A DNA stretch of 11,135 nt, taken from NCBI GenBank assembly GCA_049656905.1, contig JBASMO010000180.1, positions 1 through 11,135 on the forward strand, written 5' to 3'. The translations under genes and the position numbers were made by a program. Below the pieces are notes generated by a model that was given only the letters and a program-made list of their open reading frames with translations, was not told where the DNA came from and did not search any database. Source of the DNA: DTU018 sp003444615 (lineage in GTDB: Bacteria > Bacillota > Syntrophomonadia > Syntrophomonadales > Syntrophomonadaceae). Shown here piece after piece: positions 1 to 6,343 of the stretch; position 1 is the stretch's first letter, and every line of letters begins with the position of its first letter.

Positions 1-1106
1 TGGACCGGGACACAGTTATTCTGACTAAAAATACTACCGAGGCCATTAACAAACTGGCCCATCGTTTCCCCTGGAATGCTGATGATCTGGTTATCACCAC
101 GGAAATGGAGCATCATTCCAATGACCTACCCTGGCGCTTCCGGACTAGGGTCGAATATGCTACCGTTGACGAAAAAGGCCTTTTGCAGATGGATGTTCTA
201 GAGAAAATCTTAAAAGCTAATTATCCCCATACTAGATTGCTGGCGGTTTGCGGTGCTTCCAATGTAACCGGGCATCTCAATGATATTCATTATTTAGCAG
301 CCCTCGCCCATGAATACGGGGCTCTTATCCTGGTGGACGGTGCACAGCTGGTACCCCATGTACCGGTGAATATGAAAGCCCACCATGACCCAGAGCATAT
401 TGATTTTCTGGCCTTTTCCGGTCATAAGATATATGCCCCCTTTGGCTGTGGAACTCTAATTGGCCCGCGCCAGTTTTTCCAGCAGGGGCCTCCGGAATAT
501 GCTGGCGGGGGAACAGTATCTCTGGTGACCAGGGAAAAAATTATTTGGGCAGAACTGCCGGACAAAGAGGAAGCGGGTTCTCCTAATGTAGTAGGCGCAA
601 TGGCGCTAGCCGATACTCTGCATTATTTGAAGAAAATCGGCCTGCAGCGCCTGGCCACCTATGAAGAGCACCTAACCCAGCATGCTTGGGAGGCCTTGGC
701 TACTGTCCCGGGATTAATCCTATATGGCTCCCACCCCCGGGTAGGAGTAATCAGTTTTAATCTCACCGCTATTCCTCACTCACAACTGGGCAGCATCCTC
801 TGTCACGAAGGTGGATTTGGAGTACGAACCGGATGCTTCTGCGCTCAGACCTATGTACGCAAACTGCTGGGCATCGACCCCCACCTTTCACCACAACACT
901 GGTTAAATGTGAGTCCAGCTCATTGGCCAGGTATGGTGCGTATAAGTCTGGCTGCTTATAATACTTGTGAAGAAATTGACCGCCTGGTGGCCTTATTGCG
1001 CCAGATTTCCCGAAATCCAGGTTATTATAAGCGTCTTTATCCATATTTTCCTGACCAGCAGGAATATCTTCCTTTCCCTAATTACCGTTTCAGTGCCAAT
1101 GGATAA
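1..1106 (+). CDS. Class V aminotransferase, cysteine desulfurase-like (5' end outside window)
   Basis: A PLP-dependent enzyme of the cysteine desulfurase/selenocysteine lyase fold. It is expected to take sulfur from cysteine as an enzyme persulfide and release alanine in the cytoplasm. The frame is open from base 3, so the N-terminus lies upstream; the ATG at 105 is internal, because the family motifs TKNTTEAIN (about 27-53) and TEMEHHSND span or precede it. The PLP lysine is in SGHKIYAPFG (Lys codon 426-428), preceded by the cofactor-binding LVDGAQ. The catalytic loop reads RTGCFCAQ, with cysteines at 834-836 and 840-842; the second aligns with the active cysteine of RxGxxCA in group II enzymes. 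A tail of about 25 residues rich in Tyr, Pro and Phe follows the last helix. No scaffold protein (IscU/SufU) lies downstream, so the sulfur acceptor is unknown. The fold is certain; the exact substrate is not. Confidence 0.88.
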   Translation, partial: DRDTVILTKNTTEAINKLAHRFPWNADDLVITTEMEHHSNDLPWRFRTRVEYATVDEKGLLQMDVLEKILKANYPHTRLLAVCGASNVTGHLNDIHYLAALAHEYGALILVDGAQLVPHVPVNMKAHHDPEHIDFLAFSGHKIYAPFGCGTLIGPRQFFQQGPPEYAGGGTVSLVTREKIIWAELPDKEEAGSPNVVGAMALADTLHYLKKIGLQRLATYEEHLTQHAWEALATVPGLILYGSHPRVGVISFNLTAIPHSQLGSILCHEGGFGVRTGCFCAQTYVRKLLGIDPHLSPQHWLNVSPAHWPGMVRISLAAYNTCEEIDRLVALLRQISRNPGYYKRLYPYFPDQQEYLPFPNYRFSANG

Positions 1107-1156
1107 TCTCATCACCATGAAATCCCGCCTTATAGTCTGCTTTCTTTAGGACAGCC

Positions 1157-1185
1157 TTGCCTGACACCCTAGCTGGTGATACATT
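1157..1185 (+). promoter_or_regulatory. Candidate promoter for the DUF1700 gene
   Basis: TTGCCT (1157-1162) lies 17 bases upstream of TACATT (1180-1185). The -10 is preceded by TG at 1177-1178, giving an extended -10. Each hexamer matches the sigma-A consensus at four of six positions. Transcription would start near 1192 and leave a leader of about 105 nt that contains the inverted repeat at 1220-1236. This is a pattern match only. Confidence 0.35.
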
Positions 1186-1219
1186 AATTAGAACAAGGGA
1201 AATTAATAACATTCACTGC

Positions 1220-1236
1220 CTGTTGTCCGCCAACAG
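1220..1236. repeat. Small perfect inverted repeat in the leader of the DUF1700 gene
   Basis: CTGTTG, a 5-base spacer (TCCGC), then CAACAG form a perfect 6-bp dyad about 60 bases before the GTG start. No T-run follows on either strand, so it is not a standard intrinsic terminator. It could be a small operator or an RNA hairpin; the short length makes chance a real possibility. The rest of the 1107-1280 gap holds AT-rich sequence with two ATTAAT copies and no open frame of note. Confidence 0.4.
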
Positions 1237-1296
1237 AAACTTAATGGTTCCTGAATTCACTTATTACAAGGCTTACTCTGGGGGGAGGGATGCTTA

Positions 1297-1905
1297 GTGA
1301 AAAAGCAAGATTTTCTGAATCACCTGAGCAGGGAACTGGAAAAAACATCCCACAAAGATACCGAAAAGATAATTGCTCACTACCAAGAGTTATTCCACAG
1401 GGGTCTGGAACAAGGCCGAACCGAAGAAGAAATTGTCGCCAGCTTAGGTACTCCACAAGCTATAGCCCGTTATCATAACGCCCACCACATGATCAGCCTC
1501 GCTGAACTGGAGTTATCCCTTCTTAATCTTATGCACGCAGTCAAAGCCGTTTTGAGCTTGAGTGTTTCCAACCTGGTTCTGGTTTTAGGACCAGTCCTGG
1601 GGGTAGTCGGGGCTATGGCTGCTCTTTTTATTGCCGGTGCTGCTGTTGGTATAATGGGCCTTTTGCTGTTTACAGGAGTTTTAGTGAATCTGTTTCAACC
1701 GGGTTTTTTTCCGGTTCCAAGTTATTTTTACAGTGACGGTCTCACTGCTGCAGCCACTCTATTTATGTCCGTGGGTTTTACCGCCCTGGGAATGTTGTTT
1801 TTAATTGGCGATTATTACCTGTGGCGTATCCTTTATCGTGGCACCCTTAGATATTTGCACTTTCACCTGCGCCTGACCCGAAAGGAGGAAACCTATGCCC
1901 AGTGA
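1297..1905 (+). CDS. DUF1700 / HAAS-domain membrane protein
   Basis: A 202-residue protein. Residues 1-60 form a HAAS domain: it opens MKKQDFLNHLSRELEK, then has the HYQELFHRGLEQG segment and the hallmark SLGTPQAIA (about 49-57). Residues about 80-180 hold roughly three hydrophobic membrane segments, rich in Gly, Ala, Val and Leu, and a basic tail ends the protein. The GTG at 1297 is chosen as start because GGGGGAGG (1281-1288) lies 8 bases upstream and the N-terminus matches the family; the ATG at 1290 is in another frame. In Bacillota such proteins usually sit beside a PadR-like regulator and a DUF4097 protein and are linked to envelope stress. Here no PadR gene is visible, and the next gene overlaps by 11 bp. 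The molecular function is unknown. Confidence 0.85.
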   Translation: MKKQDFLNHLSRELEKTSHKDTEKIIAHYQELFHRGLEQGRTEEEIVASLGTPQAIARYHNAHHMISLAELELSLLNLMHAVKAVLSLSVSNLVLVLGPVLGVVGAMAALFIAGAAVGIMGLLLFTGVLVNLFQPGFFPVPSYFYSDGLTAAATLFMSVGFTALGMLFLIGDYYLWRILYRGTLRYLHFHLRLTRKEETYAQ

Positions 1906-2062
1906 AAAAACCATGAAAAATATCATCATCGGACTCATCATTATCATATTTCTTTCTTTTCTCACGGCGATTGTGTTATTTATTCTCAGTGGAGACAACT
2001 GGTTTACCGCTTCTGTACAGCCAAGTTTGAGCTGCTCTGTACTCAGGAACAGCTTATTATAA
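1895..2062 (+). CDS. 55-residue single-pass membrane peptide, possibly a truncated DUF4097-type partner
   Basis: The ATG at 1895 is preceded by AAAGGAGGA (1881-1889) at good spacing, and the frame overlaps the end of the DUF1700 gene by 11 bp, so translational coupling is likely. The product starts MPSEKTMKNIIIG, has one strongly hydrophobic segment (about residues 9-31, rich in Ile and Leu), then GDNWFTASVQPS and a short tail ending at TAA 2060-2062. In other Bacillota a DUF1700 gene is often followed by a DUF4097 protein that begins with a similar Lys-Ile-rich membrane anchor and then a large beta-rich domain. That domain is absent here. The peptide may be the remaining stump of such a gene or a genuine small membrane protein; the strong ribosome binding site supports expression, the odd C-terminus suggests truncation. 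Confidence 0.55.
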   Translation: MPSEKTMKNIIIGLIIIIFLSFLTAIVLFILSGDNWFTASVQPSLSCSVLRNSLL

Positions 2063-2176
2063 TTTCCCATGAATAGCCCGGCATGTGCTCTATTCCCCAT
2101 AAGAGGATTTTGTAACATTTTTTCAGAATATATCTAAAAAGGACATTATTATAACAATTTGGGGGGATTGGGGTAC

Positions 2177-3058
2177 ATGAGTAAAGCTACCATCAATGAC
2201 CAGATTAAAGTGGACAGTACCGGCACAGTGTTAAACAGCAAATTATACAACAGTCTTCTTACTATGCTTCCCAGGATGGCGGCACTGTTTACGGATCGTA
2301 CGGTAGGTTTTTATGCTACTGATCGGGAAAAATTCATAATGAAAATCGATCCTTTGGACCTAGTTTCTTTCGTTCAACCTGGACAGGCGTTCGCCAGGGG
2401 CGGAGCAGCTGATTATGTGATGGATTCCCGGCAACCAATGGCAGTGGAATTGGGTGCTGAGGTCTACGGACAACCACTGCGCGTTGCCTGCTTTCCTATT
2501 TTTGATGACGATACCGATGAACCCATCGGCACTCTCGGCATGGTGATCACCCGTCATAATGCCCAGGCTATGAAAGAAATGGCTGCATCGTTTATGAGTG
2601 GTTTAACGGAAATCTCTGCTGCTATCCAGCAAACCGCTTCCAGTGCAGCTAGTATTAATACCAGTGAGCAGCAGTTGAATCAGCATATCGAAGAAATTCA
2701 ACACTCCGCCCGGGAGATCTTTTCGATTTTAGAAAGCATTAAAAGCATAGCTGATCAGACTAAAATGCTGGGGTTAAATGCCGCTATTGAGGCAGCCCGC
2801 GCGGGGGATGCCGGTAAAGGTTTTGGCGTTGTTGCTGAGGAGATTCGCAAACTTTCCGAATCCTCCAAACAAACTGCTCAAGGTATTGGTAATTTTACCA
2901 GGATAATCGAAGAGAAAATCCGCATTGCCAGCGAGAGTTCCCGTACGACCGTGCAGGCCTCCGAAGAACAAGCCGCTGCCAGCCAGGAAATATCGGCTAG
3001 TGTCGAAGAACTTTTGGCCATAGCCAATAAACTCAATGATCTGGCTGAGGTTATCTGA
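2177..3058 (+). CDS. Soluble methyl-accepting chemotaxis-type signalling protein
   Basis: About 293 residues with no membrane segment or signal peptide, so a cytoplasmic receptor. Residues about 20-130 form a small sensor domain of the PAS/Cache-like kind common in short clostridial MCPs, with ATDREKFIMKI, EVYGQPLRVACFPIFDD and PIGTLGMVI. Residues about 135-293 are a helical signalling domain. Its conserved hairpin tip contains IADQTKMLGLNAAIEAA, followed by RAGDAGKGFGVVAEEIRKL, the CheA/CheW contact region. There is no HAMP domain. The ATG at 2177 is preferred over a TTG at 2159 because G-rich Shine-Dalgarno-like sequence (2160-2173) sits between them. No che or flagellar gene is nearby, so it probably feeds a chemotaxis array encoded elsewhere. 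The ligand cannot be read from the sequence. Confidence 0.85.
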   Translation: MSKATINDQIKVDSTGTVLNSKLYNSLLTMLPRMAALFTDRTVGFYATDREKFIMKIDPLDLVSFVQPGQAFARGGAADYVMDSRQPMAVELGAEVYGQPLRVACFPIFDDDTDEPIGTLGMVITRHNAQAMKEMAASFMSGLTEISAAIQQTASSAASINTSEQQLNQHIEEIQHSAREIFSILESIKSIADQTKMLGLNAAIEAARAGDAGKGFGVVAEEIRKLSESSKQTAQGIGNFTRIIEEKIRIASESSRTTVQASEEQAAASQEISASVEELLAIANKLNDLAEVI

Positions 3059-3079
3059 TGCATGAATACCAGTGGGCTA

Positions 3080-3088
3080 TGGTATAAT
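3080..3088 (+). promoter_or_regulatory. Extended -10 promoter for the cyclophilin gene
   Basis: TGGTATAAT at 3080-3088 is a perfect extended -10 (TG, one base, TATAAT). The corresponding -35 region near 3060 is poor, which is normal for extended -10 promoters. Transcription should start near 3095, about 26 bases before the ATG, with GGAGGAG (3106-3112) as ribosome binding site. Confidence 0.6.
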
Positions 3089-3120
3089 AGGCAGCAAAAA
3101 CCAATGGAGGAGTAGTTATT

Positions 3121-3642
3121 ATGAGTTCCAACCCTTTGGTCACTATTACCATGGAAAATGGCGCCGTGATTAAGGCCGAATTGTATCCTGAGGCAGCTCC
3201 CAATACCGTAAACAATTTTATCTCCCTAATTCAAAAGGGCTATTACAATGGATTAACCTTTCACCGGGTTATTCCTGGGTTTATGATTCAAGGTGGCTGC
3301 CCTGAAGGAAACGGGACCGGTGGTCCCGGCTACCGCATTAAAGGCGAATTCACCAGCAACGGTTTTGATAATCCTCTTAAACACCGCCGGGGAGTTTTAT
3401 CCATGGCCCGAACTGCCGTTCCTGATTCAGCCGGCTCACAGTTTTTCATCATGGTAGAAGCCGCTCCACATTTGGATGGTGATTATGCAGCTTTCGGTCA
3501 GGTAATTGAAGGGATGGACACGGTGGATGCCATTGTAGCTGTCCCCACTAATTTTCAGGACCGCCCTCTCCAGGATCAGCGTATGCTGGAGGTTACGGTT
3601 GATACCCAGGGGGTAGAGTACCCACCTGTGCAAACTATTTAA
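3121..3642 (+). CDS. Cyclophilin-type peptidyl-prolyl cis-trans isomerase
   Basis: A 173-residue single-domain cyclophilin that catalyses cis-trans isomerisation of Xaa-Pro bonds. No signal peptide or lipobox is present, so it acts in the cytoplasm, probably in protein folding. The core motif FHRVIPGFMIQGG (residues 47-59) supplies the catalytic Arg49 and Gln57, and GSQFFIM (105-111) forms the hydrophobic pocket. The position of the cyclosporin-contacting tryptophan of human CypA is His117 (in APHLDGDYAAFG), typical of bacterial cyclophilins and predicting weak cyclosporin binding. GGAGGAG lies 8 bases before the ATG. It has its own promoter and appears monocistronic. The family assignment is certain; its clients are unknown. 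Confidence 0.95.
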   Translation: MSSNPLVTITMENGAVIKAELYPEAAPNTVNNFISLIQKGYYNGLTFHRVIPGFMIQGGCPEGNGTGGPGYRIKGEFTSNGFDNPLKHRRGVLSMARTAVPDSAGSQFFIMVEAAPHLDGDYAAFGQVIEGMDTVDAIVAVPTNFQDRPLQDQRMLEVTVDTQGVEYPPVQTI

Positions 3643-3681
3643 TTGGTTTACAAAAAGCTAGGACCTGGAGTCATAAATCCT

Positions 3682-3710
3682 TTGGAAATTTACTCCTAAA
3701 CGGTTACAAT
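3682..3710 (+). promoter_or_regulatory. Promoter for the superoxide dismutase gene
   Basis: TTGGAA (3682-3687), a 17-base spacer and TACAAT (3705-3710) give a good sigma-A match. The start point would be near 3717, leaving a leader of about 27 nt that contains the ribosome binding site GAGGTGA (3732-3738). The -35 lies inside an imperfect hairpin (GGAGT 3667-3671 with AAAT, against ATTTACTCC 3688-3696), which could be a weak terminator for the preceding gene or a regulator site. Confidence 0.5.
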
Positions 3711-3743
3711 GATAGTACTATTTTGAGAATTGAGGTGAGCGTT

Positions 3744-4337
3744 ATGAAGTATACCCTTCCCGAATTACCTTACGCTTATGATGCATTAGAACCTTACTAT
3801 GACGAACAGACGGTCCGTATCCACCATGATATGCACCATAAAGCCTATGTGGATGGCCTCAACAATGCTTTGGCCAAACTGGCTGAAGCCCGTGACAAAG
3901 GGGATTACGCTCTTATTAAGCATTGGGAAAAAGAGTTGGCTTTTCAGGGTTCAGGGCATGTTCTGCACACATTATTCTGGGAGAATATGACTCCAAAGAG
4001 TTCTGGCACTCCTTCCGGTGCCTTGCTAGAGCAGATAGAAAAGGATTTCAGCAGTTTTGATGCCTTCCAAAAACAGTTCAGCGCCGCTGCCGGGGCAGTG
4101 GAAGGGTCTGGCTGGGCAGTTCTGGGCTGGCAGCCCCAGCTAGGTCAATTGTTGATCACCCAGGTTGAAAAACACCAGGATCTGACGGTTTGGGGTATTG
4201 TTCCCCTGCTGATTCTGGATGTTTGGGAGCATGCCTATTATCTTAAATACCAAAACCGCCGGGCTGAATGGATAAAAGCTTGGTGGAACATAGTGAACTG
4301 GGAGATTGTTGAAAAACGCTTTGAGTCAGCCCGCTAA
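3744..4337 (+). CDS. sod: Superoxide dismutase, Fe/Mn family
   Basis: A 197-residue cytoplasmic enzyme that converts superoxide to oxygen and hydrogen peroxide, protecting an anaerobe during oxygen exposure. The N-terminal helical domain starts KYTLPELPYAYDALEP. The four metal ligands are visible: His27 (in RIHHDMHHKAY), His75 (in GHVLHTLFWENM), Asp159 and His163 (in LDVWEHAYY); Tyr35 is the gateway tyrosine. Two second-sphere features differ from ordinary bacterial enzymes. The outer-sphere Gln site appears to hold His144 (in VEKHQD), and the residue two before the Asp ligand is Ile157, where Mn enzymes usually have Gly and Fe enzymes Thr. Both resemble archaeal members, so the metal cannot be called. 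The ATG at 3744 is chosen over a TTG at 3723 because GAGGTGA ends 5 bases before it and the family begins there. The gene appears monocistronic. Confidence 0.95.
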   Translation: MKYTLPELPYAYDALEPYYDEQTVRIHHDMHHKAYVDGLNNALAKLAEARDKGDYALIKHWEKELAFQGSGHVLHTLFWENMTPKSSGTPSGALLEQIEKDFSSFDAFQKQFSAAAGAVEGSGWAVLGWQPQLGQLLITQVEKHQDLTVWGIVPLLILDVWEHAYYLKYQNRRAEWIKAWWNIVNWEIVEKRFESAR

Positions 4338-4365
4338 ACCCGCTAAATAGGAATAAGAATCGTTA

Positions 4366-4396
4366 AAGGAGAGAATACCATTGAGGTTCTCTCCTT
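4366..4396. terminator. Hairpin between convergent genes, probable bidirectional terminator
   Basis: AAGGAGAGAA (4366-4375) and TTCTCTCCTT (4387-4396) form a perfect 10-bp stem around an 11-base loop. It lies between the sod stop and the end of the minus-strand hydrolase gene, where a shared terminator is expected. The T-tract after it on the + strand is weak (ATTTAT) and the minus-strand side is also weak, so efficiency is uncertain. The sod stop also overlaps a 9-base tandem duplication (CCCGCTAAA twice, 4330-4347). Confidence 0.6.
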
Positions 4397-4419
4397 ATTT
4401 ATCCGCTTAAGATTATCAT

Positions 4420-5199
4420 TTATCTGCCTATGAAACTGGAAGTACCATCTGGAAAGGTTGGATGGAGCACCACTTCTTCACCAACTTGGCAACCGGTCCG
4501 GGAAAGGAAATAGGTAACCGTTTGCCGGGCCAGACTAGGGTTATTGTTCTGCTGGCTTAAATGGGCTAGAAACACATGCATTGGTTCATTTCGCTTTAAC
4601 CGGCTCAATACTTTGCCAGCATCGTGATTGGACAGATGACCCTTAGGGCTGCGAATGCGTCGTTTTAAGTAAGGTGGATAAGGTCCGCGATGGAGCATAT
4701 CTAAATCATGGTTAGACTCTAAAATCAATACCTGGGCATTATGCATGGCAGCTTCCACCTGAGGAGTAACCACTCCCAGGTCAGTGGCCAAGACACAGCG
4801 CTTTTTATCATAACAAAATGCAAATCCCACCGGGTCCACGGCATCATGGGAAATGGAGAAGGGTTCTACCCAGACCCCTTTAAGCTCAAAACCATCCTGG
4901 AAGGATTGGCAACACTGTACAGGCAGGCGAGGGCGACACGGTATCTGTTCCCAGGTTCCCGGCCGGGCATAGACAGGTATTTCATACCGTCTTACCAATA
5001 CATCTAACCCTTTGATGTGATCATTGTGTTCATGAGTGATGAGAATGCCATCCAGCTCAGATGCTCCAACTCCTAACTCGCCTAGTCCCCGCTCTATGCG
5101 GCGGGCGCTGATCCCAACATCCACCAACACCTTGGTAGATCCAAACTGTAGAAAAACTGCATTGCCAGTGCTGCCACTGGCTAAAATATGTACCTGCAA
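4420..5199 (-). CDS. Metallo-beta-lactamase-fold hydrolase, WalJ/YycJ-like
   Basis: A 259-residue cytoplasmic metallohydrolase of the YycJ/WalJ family, related to nucleases and phosphodiesterases of the MBL superfamily. The N-terminus (VHILASGSTGNAVFL) is the family signature. The metal-binding motif is THEHNDH (His56, His58, Asp60, His61 counted from the TTG start). Later come SHDAVDPVGF, ATDLG, ESNHDLDML and GHLSNHDA, with HLSQQNNNP near the end, all typical of the family. The TTG at 5199-5197 is preferred over an in-frame ATG at 5235: GGAGGA (5211-5206) is 6 bases before the TTG, homologues begin at this point, and the upstream ATG overlaps a TATAAT box. In Bacilli walJ usually follows the walRK two-component genes; they are absent here, so the gene stands alone. 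Its substrate is unproven, though WalJ has been linked to DNA replication-repair coordination. Confidence 0.88.
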   Translation of the reverse strand: MQVHILASGSTGNAVFLQFGSTKVLVDVGISARRIERGLGELGVGASELDGILITHEHNDHIKGLDVLVRRYEIPVYARPGTWEQIPCRPRLPVQCCQSFQDGFELKGVWVEPFSISHDAVDPVGFAFCYDKKRCVLATDLGVVTPQVEAAMHNAQVLILESNHDLDMLHRGPYPPYLKRRIRSPKGHLSNHDAGKVLSRLKRNEPMHVFLAHLSQQNNNPSLARQTVTYFLSRTGCQVGEEVVLHPTFPDGTSSFIGR

Positions 5200-5233
5200 A
5201 ACTTTTCCTCCATCTGTGTCAGCCTTCTGCTCC

Positions 5234-5239
5234 ATTATA
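5234..5239 (-). promoter_or_regulatory. -10 box of the hydrolase gene
   Basis: Read on the minus strand, 5239-5234 is a perfect TATAAT. The -35 at 17 bases (ATTCCC) is poor. A consensus TTGACA lies at 5275-5270, but 30 bases away, too far to pair with this box; it might pair with a weaker -10 such as TAAAAG at 5251-5246. A start near 5227 would put the ATG at 5235 outside the transcript and leave GGAGGA plus the TTG start in place. Confidence 0.4.
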
Positions 5240-5262
5240 CCCTATCTTTTATTTCGGGGAAT

Positions 5263-5294
5263 TAAGACTTGTCAAAACCAGATGGCAGGTCTTA
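5263..5294. promoter_or_regulatory. 12+12 bp dyad, candidate TetR operator
   Basis: TAAGACTTGTCA (5263-5274) and TGGCAGGTCTTA (5283-5294) are inverted copies matching at 10 of 12 positions with an 8-base spacer. The dyad covers the -35 and reaches the -10 of the predicted exporter promoter and also covers a TTGACA on the minus strand. A regulator bound here could control both directions. The TetR protein at the end of the operon is the natural candidate, by inference. As + strand RNA the two mismatches would be G-U pairs, so a hairpin role is possible, but no good T-run follows. Confidence 0.5.
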
Positions 5295-5298
5295 TTAT
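5269..5298 (+). promoter_or_regulatory. Promoter of the ABC exporter operon
   Basis: TTGTCA (5269-5274) and TATTAT (5293-5298) are 18 bases apart, each matching consensus at five of six positions. The predicted start is near 5305. TATACT at 5304-5309 is an alternative -10 but lacks a usable -35. The promoter is embedded in the inverted repeat 5263-5294, which suggests repression by a dimeric regulator. Confidence 0.5.
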
Positions 5299-5359
5299 TT
5301 AGGTATACTGAGTAAACTTATTTTGTGTCATGAGTTTACATAGGGGAGGAGAGTTGGTC

Positions 5360-6340
5360 ATGAGAAAAAGGGTCCTGGCAGTTATAGCAGCACTTGTTGT
5401 CGCCGCGCTTGGATACTGGGGTTACACTTATTACCTGCTAGCCCAACCAGATGCCATTAAAGCCACCGGCACTATTGAAGCTACCACCGTAGATATTACC
5501 GCCAGCTTAAGCGGCACTATTGAGGCCATATTGATGCAGGAAGGTGAACAAGTTAGTGAAGGGCAATTGCTGGTCCAGCTTTCCCGCAGTGATCTGGTAG
5601 CTCAGGCTGAGCGGGATGCTCTGGGCGTAATGGCAGCGGAGGCTAGGCTGAATGATTTGCTGGACGGTGCCCGGCAGCAGGAGATTGAAGCCGCCGAGGC
5701 TCAGGTAGCCTTTAAAGGTGCTGCCCGGCTGCAAGCCCAAAAGGACCTAACCCGGGCCGAATCTCTTTTCCAGGCCGGTGCTCTCTCCCAGGAAGAACTG
5801 GAAAAGGCCCAGCTAGGCCTGCAGAAAATCGAAACCGAACTCAAAGCAGCTGAGGCCCAGCTTAACCTGCTCAAGGCTGGTAGTCGTCCGGCGGCAATTG
5901 ACGCCGCTCGAGCTGAGGTTGAACGCAGCCGGGCGGTATGGCAAGCCAGTCAGGCCATGCTGGAAGATCTGCAATTAGTATCTCCTCTGGACGGAACAGT
6001 AGTAAGCCGCAATTATGAAACGGGAGAATTTGTAGCCGTTGGATCACCAGTTGTAACGGTAGCCGATCTCCAATCTTTATGGATTAAGGTTTATGTGCCT
6101 ACGGTGGATTTACCCCAGGTATTTTTAGGGCAAAAAGCCGCTATCACCGTCAGCGGCAGTACCCAAACCTACACCGGGACCGTTTCCCATATCGCTACCC
6201 AGGGAGAGTTTACCCCTAAAACCATTCAGACGGAAAAAGAGCGAGCTAATGTAGTATACGCTGTCAAAATTTCTCTCGATGAGCCGGATAACCTTCTCAA
6301 GCCAGGCATGCCGGCAGATGTTATTTTTATCCAGGAGTAA
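5360..6340 (+). CDS. HlyD/YbhG-like membrane fusion protein of an ABC exporter
   Basis: A 326-residue periplasmic-adaptor type protein. Residues 4-27 are one hydrophobic signal-anchor, so most of the protein lies outside the membrane. Residues about 35-75 form the first half of a biotinyl-lipoyl-like domain (SGTIEAILMQEGEQVSEGQ). Residues about 76-205 are an Ala/Glu/Leu-rich coiled coil, followed by the second lipoyl half (LVSPLDGTVVSRNYETGEFV) and a beta-barrel ending in LLKPGMPADV. The segment EFTPKTIQTEKERANVVY is characteristic of YbhG-type adaptors. The ATG at 5360 is chosen over the one at 5330 because GGGGAGGAG (5343-5351) lies between them, 8 bases before it. It is the first gene of the operon, 3 bp before the first ATPase. 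Adaptors of this type usually reach an outer-membrane TolC-like channel; none is encoded here. The cargo is unknown. Confidence 0.9.
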   Translation: MRKRVLAVIAALVVAALGYWGYTYYLLAQPDAIKATGTIEATTVDITASLSGTIEAILMQEGEQVSEGQLLVQLSRSDLVAQAERDALGVMAAEARLNDLLDGARQQEIEAAEAQVAFKGAARLQAQKDLTRAESLFQAGALSQEELEKAQLGLQKIETELKAAEAQLNLLKAGSRPAAIDAARAEVERSRAVWQASQAMLEDLQLVSPLDGTVVSRNYETGEFVAVGSPVVTVADLQSLWIKVYVPTVDLPQVFLGQKAAITVSGSTQTYTGTVSHIATQGEFTPKTIQTEKERANVVYAVKISLDEPDNLLKPGMPADVIFIQE

Positions 6341-6343
6341 GTC

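Noticed and set aside
769..1044. Minus-strand open frame opposite the aminotransferase
   Set aside because: It overlaps strongly conserved coding sequence of the sense gene and shows no recognisable motif.
967..1149. Small + strand frame at the end of the aminotransferase
   Set aside because: It overlaps the C-terminal coding region in another frame and has no convincing ribosome binding site.
1183..1205. Two ATTAAT copies as a repeat element
   Set aside because: Six-base AT-rich repeats are expected by chance in an intergenic stretch.
2110..2155. Promoter for the MCP gene (TTGTAA, TATATC, TATTATAAC)
   Set aside because: No pair of hexamers has acceptable spacing; the region is simply AT-rich.
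3667..3696. Imperfect hairpin after the cyclophilin gene
   Set aside because: The stem needs a 3-base bulge and no T-run follows, so I do not call it a terminator; it is mentioned only with the sod promoter.
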